A stretch of DNA of 64,000 bases from Pusillimonas sp. T2 (GCF_002236805.1 NZ_NIQA01000001.1:612559-676558); one strand, 5' to 3'; counted from the first letter of the stretch, positions 21,194-30,441 are shown. Translations and numbers: made by a program. Notes: generated by a model from the sequence alone, not told the origin.

Positions 21194-21220
21194 GCCGTAC
21201 GGCACATGCGGTCGTACGGC
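21194..21220. repeat. Inverted repeat after ilvA
   Basis: GCCGTACG (21194-21201) and CGTACGGC (21213-21220) form a perfect 8-bp stem with an 11-base loop, 13 bases after the ilvA stop and just ahead of a much stronger terminator. No T run follows on either strand. Confidence 0.45.
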
Positions 21221-21222
21221 CA

Positions 21223-21260
21223 AAAAAATTGCCGGCCCAAACAAGGGCCGGCAATTTTTT
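21223..21260. terminator. Strong bidirectional terminator between ilvA and apt
   Basis: AAAAAATTGCCGGCCC (21223-21238) pairs perfectly with GGGCCGGCAATTTTTT (21245-21260) over a 6-base loop. It has A and T tracts at both ends, so it can terminate ilvA on the plus strand and apt on the minus strand. Confidence 0.92.
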
Positions 21261-21280
21261 ATACTAAACCACTAAAGTGC

Positions 21281-21817
21281 TTAGAAGCTGCAAACGGTAT
21301 AAATAGGCAAGCCAGTTTCTTTAAGGATGTCGGACCCGCCCAGTTCGGGCAAATCGATAATTGCAGCAGCCTCGACCACATTGGCCCCCAAACGCTGCAA
21401 CAGCTTAGCCGCCGCTACCATGGTGCCGCCGGTAGCAATCAGGTCGTCGATCAACAACACCCGCTGACCCGGCTTTACCGCATCGGTGTGCATTTCGACC
21501 GTCGCGTTTCCGTATTCAAGGGTGTACTCTTCGGCCAGCGTTTGGTAGGGCAACTTGCCCTTTTTGCGCACCGGCACAAAACCTAGGTTAAGTTCGTAAG
21601 CCAGCACCGACCCCAAAATAAAACCACGGGCATCGACCCCGGCCACCAAATCGAGCCGCTGACGCATATAGCGATATACGAACAAGTCGACCAGAACACG
21701 GAACGAGCGGGGATCTTGTAATATCGGGGTAATGTCTCGAAACGTTACACCCGGGCTTGGCCAGTCTGGGACGCTGCGGATGGCATTGCGAATGTACTCT
21801 GCTGGGTCGGTATGCAT
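21281..21817 (-). CDS. apt: Adenine phosphoribosyltransferase
   Basis: Purine salvage enzyme that makes AMP from adenine and PRPP in the cytoplasm. The 178-residue product has the family length, an N-terminal [19 protein letters not shown] and the PRPP-binding signature [14 protein letters not shown]. It is monocistronic, ends at the bidirectional terminator shared with ilvA, and diverges from kdsD. Confidence 0.96.
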   Translation of the reverse strand: MHTDPAEYIRNAIRSVPDWPSPGVTFRDITPILQDPRSFRVLVDLFVYRYMRQRLDLVAGVDARGFILGSVLAYELNLGFVPVRKKGKLPYQTLAEEYTLEYGNATVEMHTDAVKPGQRVLLIDDLIATGGTMVAAAKLLQRLGANVVEAAAIIDLPELGGSDILKETGLPIYTVCSF

Positions 21818-21882
21818 TTAAATTGCCGTAAGACATAAAGTTGGACTTAGGGTTAACTATAACCTTAATTTAAAATGACAAG

Positions 21883-22869
21883 ATGACATCATCACTGCTT
21901 TCCACCACCGAAACGCTGGCATCGGCGCGCCGTACGCTGCGCACCGAAATCAATGCGCTGCAGGCGCTCAACGACCGTCTCGACGCGTCGTTTCACATGG
22001 CCGTACAAAAAATACTGTCGTGCCAGGGCAAAGTGGTTGTGACGGGTATCGGAAAGTCGGGCCATATCGGCCGCAAAATCGCGGCCACCCTGGCCTCTAC
22101 CGGCACACCCGCTTTTTTCATGCATGGCGTCGAAGCCATACATGGCGACTTGGGCATGCTCACGGCACAAGATGTCGTTATGGCCATTTCGTATTCGGGT
22201 GCCGCCCAGGAACTCATGACCGTTCTGTCGGTCTGTAAACGTATGGCCGTCCCCATCATCGCCATTACAGGCCACCCCGGCTCCGAGCTTGCCGCCAATG
22301 CCGACATCCACCTTAACGTGCATGTCGACCACGAGGCGTGCCCGCTTAATCTGGCCCCCACCGCCAGCACAACGGCCACCATGGCACTGGGCGATGCCAT
22401 TGCCGTTGCTTGCCTCGAAGCTCGTGGTTTTCAGGCCGAAGACTTCGCCTTGTCTCACCCCGGCGGCGCGCTCGGGCGCCGGCTGCTTACCCATGTCCGC
22501 GATGTCATGCGTTCAGGCGAGGCCCTACCCATCGTGCTCGAAACCACGCCAGTGCCCGACGCACTGCAAGAGATGTCGCGCAAAGGCATGGGCATGACGA
22601 TCGTCATCAACGAAGCGCATGCCCCTGTAGGCATTTTCACCGATGGCGACTTACGACGCCTGATCAGTCGCGAAGGCGATATCCGACACCTCTGCGTTGC
22701 CGACGGCATGTCGCGCAACCCCAAATACGTATCGGCCAACGCGATGGCCGTCGAAGCTGCCACCCTGATGGACACCAACCATCTAACTCAGGTTGTGGTC
22801 GTCGACGAGCAAGGTTTGCTTATCGGCGCCCTGCACATGCACGACCTAATGGCCGCAAAGGTAATTTAA
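21883..22869 (+). CDS. kdsD: Arabinose-5-phosphate isomerase (KpsF/GutQ family)
   Basis: Interconverts ribulose 5-phosphate and arabinose 5-phosphate, the first committed step of Kdo synthesis for LPS. The 328-residue protein has an N-terminal SIS domain (about residues 40-180; VVVTGIGKSGHIGRK, MAISYSGAAQE and the histidine-containing HGDLGM) and two C-terminal CBS repeats (from about 205). First gene of a plus-strand envelope operon with kdsC three bases downstream. A TTGGAC hexamer at 21841-21846 may be a -35, but the -10 is weak. Confidence 0.95.
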   Translation: MTSSLLSTTETLASARRTLRTEINALQALNDRLDASFHMAVQKILSCQGKVVVTGIGKSGHIGRKIAATLASTGTPAFFMHGVEAIHGDLGMLTAQDVVMAISYSGAAQELMTVLSVCKRMAVPIIAITGHPGSELAANADIHLNVHVDHEACPLNLAPTASTTATMALGDAIAVACLEARGFQAEDFALSHPGGALGRRLLTHVRDVMRSGEALPIVLETTPVPDALQEMSRKGMGMTIVINEAHAPVGIFTDGDLRRLISREGDIRHLCVADGMSRNPKYVSANAMAVEAATLMDTNHLTQVVVVDEQGLLIGALHMHDLMAAKVI

Positions 22870-22872
22870 TTC

Positions 22873-23472
22873 ATGAAACCCATTTCAATCCCCCACCCTG
22901 CCGAAGCCCTTATTCTGGCCAAAGTCAACAGCGCCGTTATCGACCGCGCCCGAGAAGTCCGCCTTATGGCCTTCGACATCGACGGCATCCTGACCGATGG
23001 CGGCCTGTGGTACGGTGAAAACGGCGAACTGGTCAAGCGCTTCAACTCGCTCGACGGCTACGGTTTACGCATGCTGCGCGAAAGCGGCATTGCCGTCTCT
23101 TTTATTACCGGGCGCAAAGGCCCCATCGTCGCCCGTCGCGCTGCCGAACTCGGCATCGAAATGGTGCAACAAGGCGTGCGCGATAAGGTCCAGGGGCTGA
23201 CAACCATGGCTCAAGAACTGGGCTGCACCCTTGACCAAGTCGGCTTCATGGGAGACGACATCATGGATCTGGCCGCACTCCAGCGCGTTGGGTTCTCTGC
23301 CAGCGTCCCCAACGCGCCAGCGTATATTTCTCAAGCAGTACATTGGGTCTCGTCGGTCAATGGCGGGCACGGTGCGGCGCGCGAATGCTGCGACCTCATC
23401 CTTGCCGCGCAAGGTCGGCTTAGCACGTTCCTGCAGCCCAACACTGTCATTTTGGGCGACGTCACCCAATAA
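22873..23472 (+). CDS. kdsC: 3-deoxy-D-manno-octulosonate 8-phosphate phosphatase KdsC
   Basis: HAD-family phosphatase that releases Kdo from Kdo-8-phosphate. The 199-residue protein shows the nucleophile motif FDIDGILTDGG near residue 34, motif II in SFITGRKGP, and motif IV in GFMGDDIMDLAAL; it lacks a cap domain, as KdsC does. It is three bases after kdsD, and its last base is the first base of lptC (TAATG). Confidence 0.95.
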   Translation: MKPISIPHPAEALILAKVNSAVIDRAREVRLMAFDIDGILTDGGLWYGENGELVKRFNSLDGYGLRMLRESGIAVSFITGRKGPIVARRAAELGIEMVQQGVRDKVQGLTTMAQELGCTLDQVGFMGDDIMDLAALQRVGFSASVPNAPAYISQAVHWVSSVNGGHGAARECCDLILAAQGRLSTFLQPNTVILGDVTQ

Positions 23473-24101
23473 TGAAAGAACGCCTTCCTTCTCTCGTCGC
23501 GCTTTTACTGCTTGTTTCACTGGTTTTTTTAAGCTGGTGGGCGGCCGATTACACCTTACGCTCGGTCTTGCTTGACGAGCCCCGCCGCCTTACACACGAA
23601 CCCGACGCCTGGTCGCAAAAATTTGTCATGATCCGCACCAACGAAGAAGGGGTTGCCATCAACCGCCTCGAGGGTGACTACATGGTGCACTACCCTGACG
23701 ACGACTCATACGAAGTCGATGAAGCGCGAGCCGTCGGGCAGCGCGTGGGTTCTCCGGTAACGGTTGCCACCGGCAACAAGGCCATCATGGACAACGACGG
23801 GAGCCGTATAACCCTCTCGGGCGATGCTAAATTACATCGCGTACCCTACGACGACCGACCGGCCCTCGACGTCACCAGCGAACAGCTTATTTTGCTGCCC
23901 GATGAAGATGTTGCGTACACCAACCTGCCTGCCTTGGTGGTCAACGGGAAGTCGCGCATTAACGGAAAAGGCATGCGCTACGACAACGACTCTCGTACAC
24001 TTGAGGTTTTCTCCGCCAGCGACGTAAAAATTTCCGGCGAAGAATCCCGTAAACGCTCCGATAGCCAGAACAGCAACGGGCCTGACACGCAAACACCATG
24101 A
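23472..24101 (+). CDS. lptC: LPS export ABC transporter periplasmic protein LptC
   Basis: Inner-membrane anchored component that receives LPS from LptB2FG and passes it to LptA. The 209-residue protein has a single N-terminal membrane helix (about residues 7-25; ALLLLVSLVFLSWWAADYTL) and a periplasmic beta-jellyroll region with the repeated strand pattern of the OstA/LptC fold. The C-terminal 20 residues are polar and serine-rich. It overlaps kdsC by one base and lptA by four (ATGA). Confidence 0.92.
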   Translation: MKERLPSLVALLLLVSLVFLSWWAADYTLRSVLLDEPRRLTHEPDAWSQKFVMIRTNEEGVAINRLEGDYMVHYPDDDSYEVDEARAVGQRVGSPVTVATGNKAIMDNDGSRITLSGDAKLHRVPYDDRPALDVTSEQLILLPDEDVAYTNLPALVVNGKSRINGKGMRYDNDSRTLEVFSASDVKISGEESRKRSDSQNSNGPDTQTP

Positions 24102-24697
24102 CTTCAAATCGCCCCTATCTTCTTACGTCTTTACTGGCCTGTACCTTGCTATGCCTGGGCTTTACAGCCAATGCCCAACAGGCGCAGGGCAATGCCCCCG
24201 CCGAAGAGCCCGACACGCTCATTTTGTCTGATACGCTCAACTACGACGATGCCAAGAAAGAAAGCACCTTCACCGGTAACGTCGTCATGACACGCGGTCA
24301 AATGACACTTAACTCCGACGTCCTCGTCACGCGCGAAGATGCCGAAGGCTTCCAGTACGGTACCGCTACGGCCAACAAAGGCAAGCTGGTGTTCATTCGC
24401 CAAGAAACCCCCGAGAAATTCGAGGTTGTCGAAGCCCGCGGACTTCGCGCCGAATACGATGGCAAAACTGAAACCATCGAAATGATCGGACAGGCCATCG
24501 TGACCAAATTTGTTTGCGGCAAGGCTTTCGACACCATCAGCGGCGAACGGGTCAAGTACAACCAATCGACTAGCGTTTACCAGGCATTTGGCGGCCCGAA
24601 CTCGGCTGCACGCGGCGGGCGTGTACGCTCGCTGGCCACGCCCGGCGCCAAGGCCGAAGCCGCTGCGGCTGCTTGCCAGCAAAAGTCCAAACCTTAA
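24098..24697 (+). CDS. lptA: LPS transport periplasmic bridge protein LptA
   Basis: Periplasmic protein that oligomerises to carry LPS from LptC to the outer membrane LptD. The 199-residue precursor has a signal peptide ([20 protein letters not shown], cleavage near residue 26) followed by the OstA-like beta-jellyroll: [20 protein letters not shown] and [18 protein letters not shown] are characteristic. The last 35 residues are Ala-rich and probably flexible. The ATG overlaps the lptC stop. Confidence 0.94.
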   Translation: MTSNRPYLLTSLLACTLLCLGFTANAQQAQGNAPAEEPDTLILSDTLNYDDAKKESTFTGNVVMTRGQMTLNSDVLVTREDAEGFQYGTATANKGKLVFIRQETPEKFEVVEARGLRAEYDGKTETIEMIGQAIVTKFVCGKAFDTISGERVKYNQSTSVYQAFGGPNSAARGGRVRSLATPGAKAEAAAAACQQKSKP

Positions 24698-24707
24698 GGC
24701 AGTACGC

Positions 24708-25499
24708 ATGGCCTCTACAGCACCACATCGCGCGCCGCTGCGCGCGGCCAGCGATCAACCGGGTAGCCTGACAGCTACTGGCCTGAAAAAAACCTACGGC
24801 AAACGCACTGTTGTACAAGACGTCTCGCTATCGGTCGACAGTGGCGAAGTCGTCGGGCTGCTTGGCCCGAACGGCGCTGGCAAAACCACCAGTTTCTACA
24901 TGATTGTGGGTATTGTCCCCACCGACTCGGGTCGCATCGAAATTGACGGCGTCCCTATTACTGCCATGCCCATGCACAAACGGGCGCGGCTGGGTCTGTC
25001 GTACCTGCCGCAAGACGCCTCGGTGTTTCGTCGGCTCACGGTCGAGCAAAACATTCAGGCCGTCCTCGAGCTGCAAGTCGACGAGGCGGGTCAGCCCCTG
25101 ACCCGGAATGAAATCAATAACCGCCTGGAATCATTGCTCGACGAACTGCAAATCCAACACATTCGCAGCAATACCGCCATCTCTCTCTCGGGCGGCGAAC
25201 GCCGACGCGTCGAAATTGCCCGAGCACTGGCAACCCACCCCCGATTCATCCTGCTCGACGAACCCTTCGCGGGCGTCGACCCCATCGCGGTCATCGAGAT
25301 CCAGCGCATTGTGCACTTTCTCAAGTCACGCAACATCGGTGTGCTTATTACCGACCACAACGTACGCGAGACACTAGGCATTTGCGACCGCGCCTACATC
25401 ATCAGCGAAGGTAAAGTGCTGACCAACGGCCATCCCGACGAAATCATCGACAACGAGGCTGTTCGTCAGGTTTATCTGGGCAAAAATTTCCGGATGTAA
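24708..25499 (+). CDS. lptB: LPS export ABC transporter ATPase LptB
   Basis: Cytoplasmic ATPase that powers LPS extraction by LptFG. The 263-residue protein has Walker [10 protein letters not shown], the Q-loop region [16 protein letters not shown], the signature LSGGERRR and Walker [14 protein letters not shown]. The start at 24708 gives a short N-terminal extension of about 22 residues relative to E. coli LptB; a longer upstream frame overlaps lptA and is not used. In most proteobacteria rpoN follows directly; here the next gene is hpf. Confidence 0.96.
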   Translation: MASTAPHRAPLRAASDQPGSLTATGLKKTYGKRTVVQDVSLSVDSGEVVGLLGPNGAGKTTSFYMIVGIVPTDSGRIEIDGVPITAMPMHKRARLGLSYLPQDASVFRRLTVEQNIQAVLELQVDEAGQPLTRNEINNRLESLLDELQIQHIRSNTAISLSGGERRRVEIARALATHPRFILLDEPFAGVDPIAVIEIQRIVHFLKSRNIGVLITDHNVRETLGICDRAYIISEGKVLTNGHPDEIIDNEAVRQVYLGKNFRM

Positions 25500-25685
25500 G
25501 TTCGACCCGGCCAAACGCCGGGTCACAGCGCACGGTTTTTTTTGATTTTCGACAAACCCTGTGTTTACCCCACTTGCTTTCGCCGCAGCAGGCGATACAC
25601 TGAAAACGTTGACACTACCAAGGAGGCCCCTAAGTATCCGTAAACGGCGCCATGCGCCCAGTGTTGTTTTTAATAGGAGCTCAAC
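25500..25685 (+). other. lptB-hpf spacer without rpoN
   Basis: This 186-base spacer holds no coding frame or visible remnant of rpoN. A hairpin GACCCGGC/GCCGGGTC (25504-25511 with 25517-25524) is followed about 11 bases later by a T8 run, so it may end the lptB transcript. TTGACA at 25609-25614 with a weak AAGTAT 17 bases on (25632-25637) could be the hpf promoter. GGAG lies just ahead of the hpf ATG. Confidence 0.55.
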
Positions 25686-26012
25686 ATGAACCTGAGTATT
25701 ACCGGTCGTCACCTCGAAGTAACCCCCGCCATCGATGAATACGTCAAAACGAAACTGGCACGGGTTTCCCGACATTTTGATCACGTTATCGACACCCAGG
25801 TTATGCTCTCTGTAGAGCGTCTGAAGCATACGGCCGAGGTCACCATGCGCTTGCGCGGCAAAGACTTGCACTGCGAAGCCTCCAACGAAAACCTCTACGC
25901 CGCCATCGATCTGCTGGCAGACAAAATCGATCGTCAGGTCATCAAATACAAAGATAAAGTTCAAGACCACACCCACGATCCGCTAAAACGGCAGGAAATC
26001 CCCGCCGAATAG
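25686..26012 (+). CDS. hpf: Ribosome hibernation-promoting factor, short form
   Basis: Binds the 30S subunit and promotes 100S ribosome dimers in slow growth. The 108-residue length is that of the short HPF/RaiA type without the dimerisation domain. The sequence begins MNLSITGRHLEVTPAIDEYV and carries EVTMRLRGKDLHCEASNENLYAAIDLLADK, the RaiA/HPF fold. GGAG is 8 bases before the ATG. It has its own likely promoter and a terminator after it. Confidence 0.93.
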   Translation: MNLSITGRHLEVTPAIDEYVKTKLARVSRHFDHVIDTQVMLSVERLKHTAEVTMRLRGKDLHCEASNENLYAAIDLLADKIDRQVIKYKDKVQDHTHDPLKRQEIPAE

Positions 26013-26083
26013 CATCATCCGGCCCGGCAGTTGCCCCAGCGCTAATGGCGCAACGGTGACGCAAACCTGCAGGCCCATGAGCC

Positions 26084-26115
26084 AGCCCCAATCACTTAAA
26101 AGTGTTGGGGCTTTC
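26084..26115 (+). terminator. Terminator after hpf
   Basis: AGCCCCAA (26084-26091) pairs with TTGGGGCT (26105-26112), with the inner CACT/AGTG extending the stem, and is followed by TTCGT. It separates hpf from ptsN. Confidence 0.75.
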
Positions 26116-26156
26116 GTACATTAGGACCCGCACTTTCTGTAAACACATTACCCTCA

Positions 26157-26162
26157 TATAAT
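26157..26162 (+). promoter_or_regulatory. Consensus -10 TATAAT directly before ptsN
   Basis: A perfect TATAAT ends eight bases before the ATG at 26170. A start of transcription seven bases downstream would coincide with that codon, leaving almost no leader. The -35 region (about 26134-26139) is weak. Confidence 0.5.
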
Positions 26163-26169
26163 GTTCACT

Positions 26170-26625
26170 ATGAACTTAATGTCGCGTATTTTGCCTCTGC
26201 AGAACATCGTGCTTGACCTCGAAGCCACCAGCAAGAAACGTGCCTTCGAACAAGCCGCCCTGCTGTTTGAAAACCACCACGGCATCGCTCGTACGGCCGT
26301 TTTCCAAAGCCTTATCGGGCGCGAACGGCTTGGGTCTACGGCGCTAGGCCACCTCATTGCCGTGCCGCACGGCCGCATCAAGGGCCTCAAAGAGCCCGTA
26401 GCCGCGTTTTACCGGCTGGCCGAACCGGTACGCTTCGACCCAAACGACGGTCGACAGGCCAGCATGCTGTTTTTCTTGCTAGTCCCCGAGGCCGCCACAC
26501 AAATTCACCTCGACCTTCTCGCTGAAATCGCCCGGCTTGCCGCCGACGAAACACTAAGGCAAAAACTGGCTTCCGCCACCGATCCGGCCGAGATTCACCA
26601 GCTGCTGACTACCAGCTCTTCGTAA
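26170..26625 (+). CDS. ptsN: PTS nitrogen-regulatory protein EIIA-Ntr
   Basis: Phospho-acceptor protein of the nitrogen PTS, which senses carbon/nitrogen balance and controls other proteins by binding. The 151-residue product has the EIIA-mannitol/fructose-like fold with the phosphorylated histidine in IAVPHGRI. The ATG at 26170 (MNLMSRILPLQN) matches the usual family N-terminus; an in-frame ATG nine bases upstream overlaps the -10 box. No Shine-Dalgarno is visible. It is followed by hprK seven bases later, an order typical of betaproteobacteria. Confidence 0.93.
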   Translation: MNLMSRILPLQNIVLDLEATSKKRAFEQAALLFENHHGIARTAVFQSLIGRERLGSTALGHLIAVPHGRIKGLKEPVAAFYRLAEPVRFDPNDGRQASMLFFLLVPEAATQIHLDLLAEIARLAADETLRQKLASATDPAEIHQLLTTSSS

Positions 26626-26632
26626 CGCCGCC

Positions 26633-27568
26633 ATGCTGACCGTTCAAGAGCTCGTAAGCGACAACACCGAAAAAATTGCCTTTACCTGGGTCGCGGGGCT
26701 CAGTGCAGCGCACCGAGTTCTTCCCGACATCGGTATGGCCGGGGCCGATTTGGTCGGCCACCTTAACCTTATTCACCCCTCACGCATTCAGGTTTTCGGT
26801 AAAGCCGAACTACTTTATTACACCCGCTTCGAACCCAAGCGCCGCCTGCATCACCTCGAAGACCTGGTAGCTGGCGGAGTACCAGCCATTCTCATGGCCG
26901 AAAGTCTCGAAGCCCCCGAAGATCTGCGCGACTTTTGCAATGCCCAGCAGGTGCCCCTGCTTTCTACCTCCATCGAAGCAGCCAAGCTCATCGACCTGTT
27001 GCGTATTTATCTGGGCAAGCGGCTAGCGCCTAAAACCATCGTCCACGGCGTCTTCATGGACGTCCTTGGGCTCGGGGTCTTGATTACGGGCGAATCTGGC
27101 CTGGGCAAAAGCGAGCTGGCACTCGAACTGATTTCTCGAGGTCATGGCCTGGTGGCCGACGATGCCGTCGAGTTCTCGCGTACCGCACCTGGCATTATCG
27201 AAGGTCATTGCCCGCCCCTGCTACAAAACCTCCTCGAAGTTCGTGGCTTGGGGCTGCTCGATATCCGCACTATTTTTGGTGAAACGTCAGTACGACGCAA
27301 AATGCGACTCAAGCTGATTGTGCAGCTCATGCGCTCTAATGCCGACGCCTTCGAGCGCCTGCCCGTACAAGACCTGACCCAAGACATCCTCGAAACGCCC
27401 ATTCGCCGCGTCATGCTGCAGGTGGCGGCAGGCCGCAATCTTGCCGTGTTGGTCGAAGCGGCGGTACGCAACACCATTTTGTCACTGCGCGGCATCGACA
27501 CCATGGGCGACTTCATCGAACGGCAGGCGCTGGCCATCATGGAAAGCAGCCGCCCCGAGTCGCCATGA
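26633..27568 (+). CDS. hprK: HPr kinase/phosphorylase
   Basis: Bifunctional enzyme that phosphorylates and dephosphorylates a serine on HPr-type PTS proteins. The 311-residue protein has an N-terminal regulatory domain (about residues 1-130), the Walker A loop GESGLGKSE near 155, GHGLVADDAV, and the signature EVRGLGLLDIRTIFG near 203. It lies between ptsN and rapZ and overlaps rapZ in ATGA. The substrate HPr is not encoded in the window. Confidence 0.95.
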   Translation: MLTVQELVSDNTEKIAFTWVAGLSAAHRVLPDIGMAGADLVGHLNLIHPSRIQVFGKAELLYYTRFEPKRRLHHLEDLVAGGVPAILMAESLEAPEDLRDFCNAQQVPLLSTSIEAAKLIDLLRIYLGKRLAPKTIVHGVFMDVLGLGVLITGESGLGKSELALELISRGHGLVADDAVEFSRTAPGIIEGHCPPLLQNLLEVRGLGLLDIRTIFGETSVRRKMRLKLIVQLMRSNADAFERLPVQDLTQDILETPIRRVMLQVAAGRNLAVLVEAAVRNTILSLRGIDTMGDFIERQALAIMESSRPESP

Positions 27569-28428
27569 AAATCGTACTCATCACAGGCATTTCAGGCTCA
27601 GGCAAATCGGTCGCTCTGCGGCTACTCGAAGACTCCGGTTATACCTGCGTCGACAATCTGCCCGTCAAGTTCCTGCATGAATTCATTGCCACGGTTCGCG
27701 AAGAAAACCTCGATCGCGTCGCCGTTGCGATCGATATCCGCTCGCCAGGCGAGTTGGCCGGGTTACCCGACATCATCACGGGCTTGCGCGCACAAGGCAC
27801 CGAACTCAAAGTTATTTTCCTCGACGCCAGCGACCATGCGCTCATGCAGCGCTATTCCGAATCCCGGCGACGGCACCCACTTACCGATCGCCTGCAAAGC
27901 AAGGGCGACTCACCCTCTTTGCTCGAGTGCATACACACCGAGCGCGAGCTGCTTGCGCCTCTGCGAGACCAAGAGCACGTCATCGATACATCCGACCTGA
28001 CCCCGGGACAACTGCGCGCCTGGATGCGCGACCTCATCCAGGCGGGTCGTGCCGAAGTCGTCCTCACCTTTGCATCGTTTGCCTACAAGCGCGGGGTACC
28101 TGGCGACGCAGACCTGGTCTTCGATGTTCGTTGCCTGCCCAACCCCCACTACGACCGCGAACTCAGGCCCCTGACGGGGCGCGACGAACCGGTCGCAGCC
28201 TGGCTCTCTCAGTTCGGCAGTGTCGAAACCATGATCGAAGATATCAGCGGCTTCATCCGACGCTGGCTACCCCTTTATTTACAAGACACCCGCAACTACC
28301 TGACAATAGCCATTGGTTGTACCGGCGGGCAGCACCGCTCGGTGTATGTCGTCGAGCAACTCGCGCGCCGGTTCGCCGACCACGCCCCCCTGCTAGTCAG
28401 ACACCGTAACTTGCCTGTTCGCCCGTAA
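27565..28428 (+). CDS. rapZ: RNase adapter protein RapZ
   Basis: Nucleotide-binding protein that in enterobacteria guides RNase E to the GlmZ small RNA and senses glucosamine-6-phosphate; in betaproteobacteria the RNA target is less clear. The 287-residue protein has Walker A GISGSGKSVAL at residues 6-16, Walker B region VAVAIDIRSPGE, and a conserved C-terminal domain with IGCTGGQHRSVYVVEQLA. The start lies inside the hprK stop. Confidence 0.95.
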   Translation: MKIVLITGISGSGKSVALRLLEDSGYTCVDNLPVKFLHEFIATVREENLDRVAVAIDIRSPGELAGLPDIITGLRAQGTELKVIFLDASDHALMQRYSESRRRHPLTDRLQSKGDSPSLLECIHTERELLAPLRDQEHVIDTSDLTPGQLRAWMRDLIQAGRAEVVLTFASFAYKRGVPGDADLVFDVRCLPNPHYDRELRPLTGRDEPVAAWLSQFGSVETMIEDISGFIRRWLPLYLQDTRNYLTIAIGCTGGQHRSVYVVEQLARRFADHAPLLVRHRNLPVRP

Positions 28429-28434
28429 ATTGCT

Positions 28435-29475
28435 ATGGCCTTTTACCGCTTGCGCTATTTCTGCCTGATCTTACTCCTGGCCATTTTGGCCGGGTGTTCA
28501 TCGTCGGGCAAGCGCTCGGGCGGCTACTATCAAAACGACGGCCCAGGCAGCTCACCGCCGGCCAATATCGAAGCCATCCCCGACGCCATACCGCGCATCG
28601 AAGCCTATGCGCCTGCTAATTTGCGCCCTTACTCGGTCTTTGGTCGACGGTATGTGCCCATCAGTGGCAATGCCCCCTACCGCGAAGAGGGGATCGCGTC
28701 CTGGTACGGACGTCAGTTTCATGGCAACAAAACTGCCAATGGCGAGACCTACGATATGTATGCCATGACCGCGGCGCACCCAACGCTGCCTATTCCCAGC
28801 TATGCCCGCGTTACTCGGCCCACCACCGGGCGCTCGATCATCGTCCGCATCAACGACCGCGGCCCGTTTCACCCCGGCCGCATCATCGACCTTTCGTATG
28901 TGGCGGCTGCAAAACTGGGGCTGATTGGCCCAGGCAGCGGCAAAGTCGTCGTCGAAGCCATCACACAAACCGACATTAGTCGCGGAACCTGGAAAACACC
29001 CGGGCAAAATACAGTTGCTGTTGCCCCTCAAAACGCCCAGGACACGGGCGCCCTCCGGGCACAAACCTTTACGGCCGACGAACCTGCAATGACGCCCCTG
29101 ATGCCCGATGCCCTGTCGGCCATTGCCCTGACAGACAGTAACGGGGTGACATCGCCCGACGATGCCGGCAACGCCTCCACGTCGCCCAATAGCACCTTTG
29201 CGGCATCGTCCGAGCAAGCGCAAATTGCGCCACCTGCAAGCAGTGGGTTTTATCTTCAATTTGGCGCATTTGGCAACGCCGAAAATGCCCAGGCGCTGGC
29301 TCAAAAGTTAAATACTCAAATTGCAGGGGTCGAGTCACAAACCGTACACGTTGCCCAGGGCGGCGAACTGTTTCGCGTTCAATTGGGCCCATACGCTGAC
29401 CGCACCCAGGCCGTCAATGCTGCCGTGCGGGTCTACGATGCCGTAGGCGCCCAGCCCACTATCGCACTTCGCTAA
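28435..29475 (+). CDS. rlpA: Septal ring lytic transglycosylase RlpA
   Basis: Outer-membrane lipoprotein that cleaves glycan strands lacking stem peptides, at the division septum. The 346-residue precursor has a lipobox (LLLAILAGC; Cys at residue 21), a double-psi beta-barrel from about 85 to 180 (GIASWYGRQFHGNKTANGE, VRINDRGPFHPGRIIDLS, with the catalytic His and Asp of the family), a long low-complexity linker and a C-terminal SPOR domain (from about 265; FYLQFGAFGNAENAQ) that binds denuded peptidoglycan. It starts six bases after rapZ and overlaps the end of rsmI on the other strand. Confidence 0.94.
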   Translation: MAFYRLRYFCLILLLAILAGCSSSGKRSGGYYQNDGPGSSPPANIEAIPDAIPRIEAYAPANLRPYSVFGRRYVPISGNAPYREEGIASWYGRQFHGNKTANGETYDMYAMTAAHPTLPIPSYARVTRPTTGRSIIVRINDRGPFHPGRIIDLSYVAAAKLGLIGPGSGKVVVEAITQTDISRGTWKTPGQNTVAVAPQNAQDTGALRAQTFTADEPAMTPLMPDALSAIALTDSNGVTSPDDAGNASTSPNSTFAASSEQAQIAPPASSGFYLQFGAFGNAENAQALAQKLNTQIAGVESQTVHVAQGGELFRVQLGPYADRTQAVNAAVRVYDAVGAQPTIALR

Positions 29476-30401
29476 CCTTTTTGCTGTCGCTCAAGCGCCA
29501 GCTTGTAAAGCACATCACGCGGCATCCCGCTGACTTTTGCCGCAATTTTGGCGGCATCGCGCACACTCACAGACTCAAGCAAGGCATCCAGCAGCGTATC
29601 GGTGGCCGGATCAAGCAGCGTGGCGTCTGACACCGGCGGCGCATGCACAATCAAGACAAATTCGCCTTGTTCATGGTGACTATCACTATCGACCCAGGCT
29701 TGAGCCTGGGACAACGACAATGTATGCACTTGCTCAAAACGCTTGGTCAATTCACGTGCAATGGTCAGTTGCCGGTCGGGCCCGCAGACTGCCAGCAAAT
29801 CAGCCAATGCCGCACGTAACCGATGCGGTGACTCGAACATGACTACCGGCGCGGGCGTCGTGCACCACGCTTGCAACCACTTACGCCGGGCGACCGGCCG
29901 GGACGGCGTAAAGCCGGCAAAGACAAACGCCGGATTTTCGTCGGACGTAGCGCCGCTGGCCATCAACGCAGCAATAACGGCACTGGCACCTGGGATAGGC
30001 ACCACCCGATACCCGGCTTCGCGCACCGCACGCACCACGCGGGCACCTGGGTCGCTAACGCCAGGCGCGCCCGCATCGGACACCAGCGCCACACGTTGCC
30101 CCTGCCCCAACCGCTCGATAATAGACTGCGCCGCCTGAGCCTCGTTGTGACGGTGCGCAGCCAACAAAGGGGTTTGAACCCCCCAGGCATCCAACAGCTG
30201 ACGACTCGCACGCGTATCTTCGGCGGCAACAACATCACAAAGCGCTAAAGCATGCAAGGCCCGTAACGTCAAATCTGCCAAATTACCGATAGGTGTCGCC
30301 ACGACATATAAAGTCGACGCGGGCCAGTCTTGCCCCACCACACGATCAGTGAGACGTTTCCATGACCCCTCCAGGGCGCCTACATCGAAATTTTCAAGCA
30401 T
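29472..30401 (-). CDS. rsmI: 16S rRNA (cytidine(1402)-2'-O)-methyltransferase RsmI
   Basis: SAM-dependent enzyme that 2'-O-methylates C1402 in the 16S decoding centre. The 309-residue product (E. coli 286) shows the tetrapyrrole-methylase fold: TLYVVATPIGNLADLTLRAL, AEDTRASRQLL, SDAGAPGVSDPGARVV and PIPGASAVIAAL. The start at 30401 avoids overlap with yraN; an ATG at 30443 would add a 14-residue extension and slightly overlap yraN. The short C-terminal helical domain is present. It is divergent from yraN, as in E. coli where the same pair flanks lpoA; no lpoA homologue is present here. Confidence 0.93.
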   Translation of the reverse strand: MLENFDVGALEGSWKRLTDRVVGQDWPASTLYVVATPIGNLADLTLRALHALALCDVVAAEDTRASRQLLDAWGVQTPLLAAHRHNEAQAAQSIIERLGQGQRVALVSDAGAPGVSDPGARVVRAVREAGYRVVPIPGASAVIAALMASGATSDENPAFVFAGFTPSRPVARRKWLQAWCTTPAPVVMFESPHRLRAALADLLAVCGPDRQLTIARELTKRFEQVHTLSLSQAQAWVDSDSHHEQGEFVLIVHAPPVSDATLLDPATDTLLDALLESVSVRDAAKIAAKVSGMPRDVLYKLALERQQKG

Positions 30402-30441
30402 ACTCAACCCGTTAAAACCTTCATAAGGTGGCCCGCCATAC

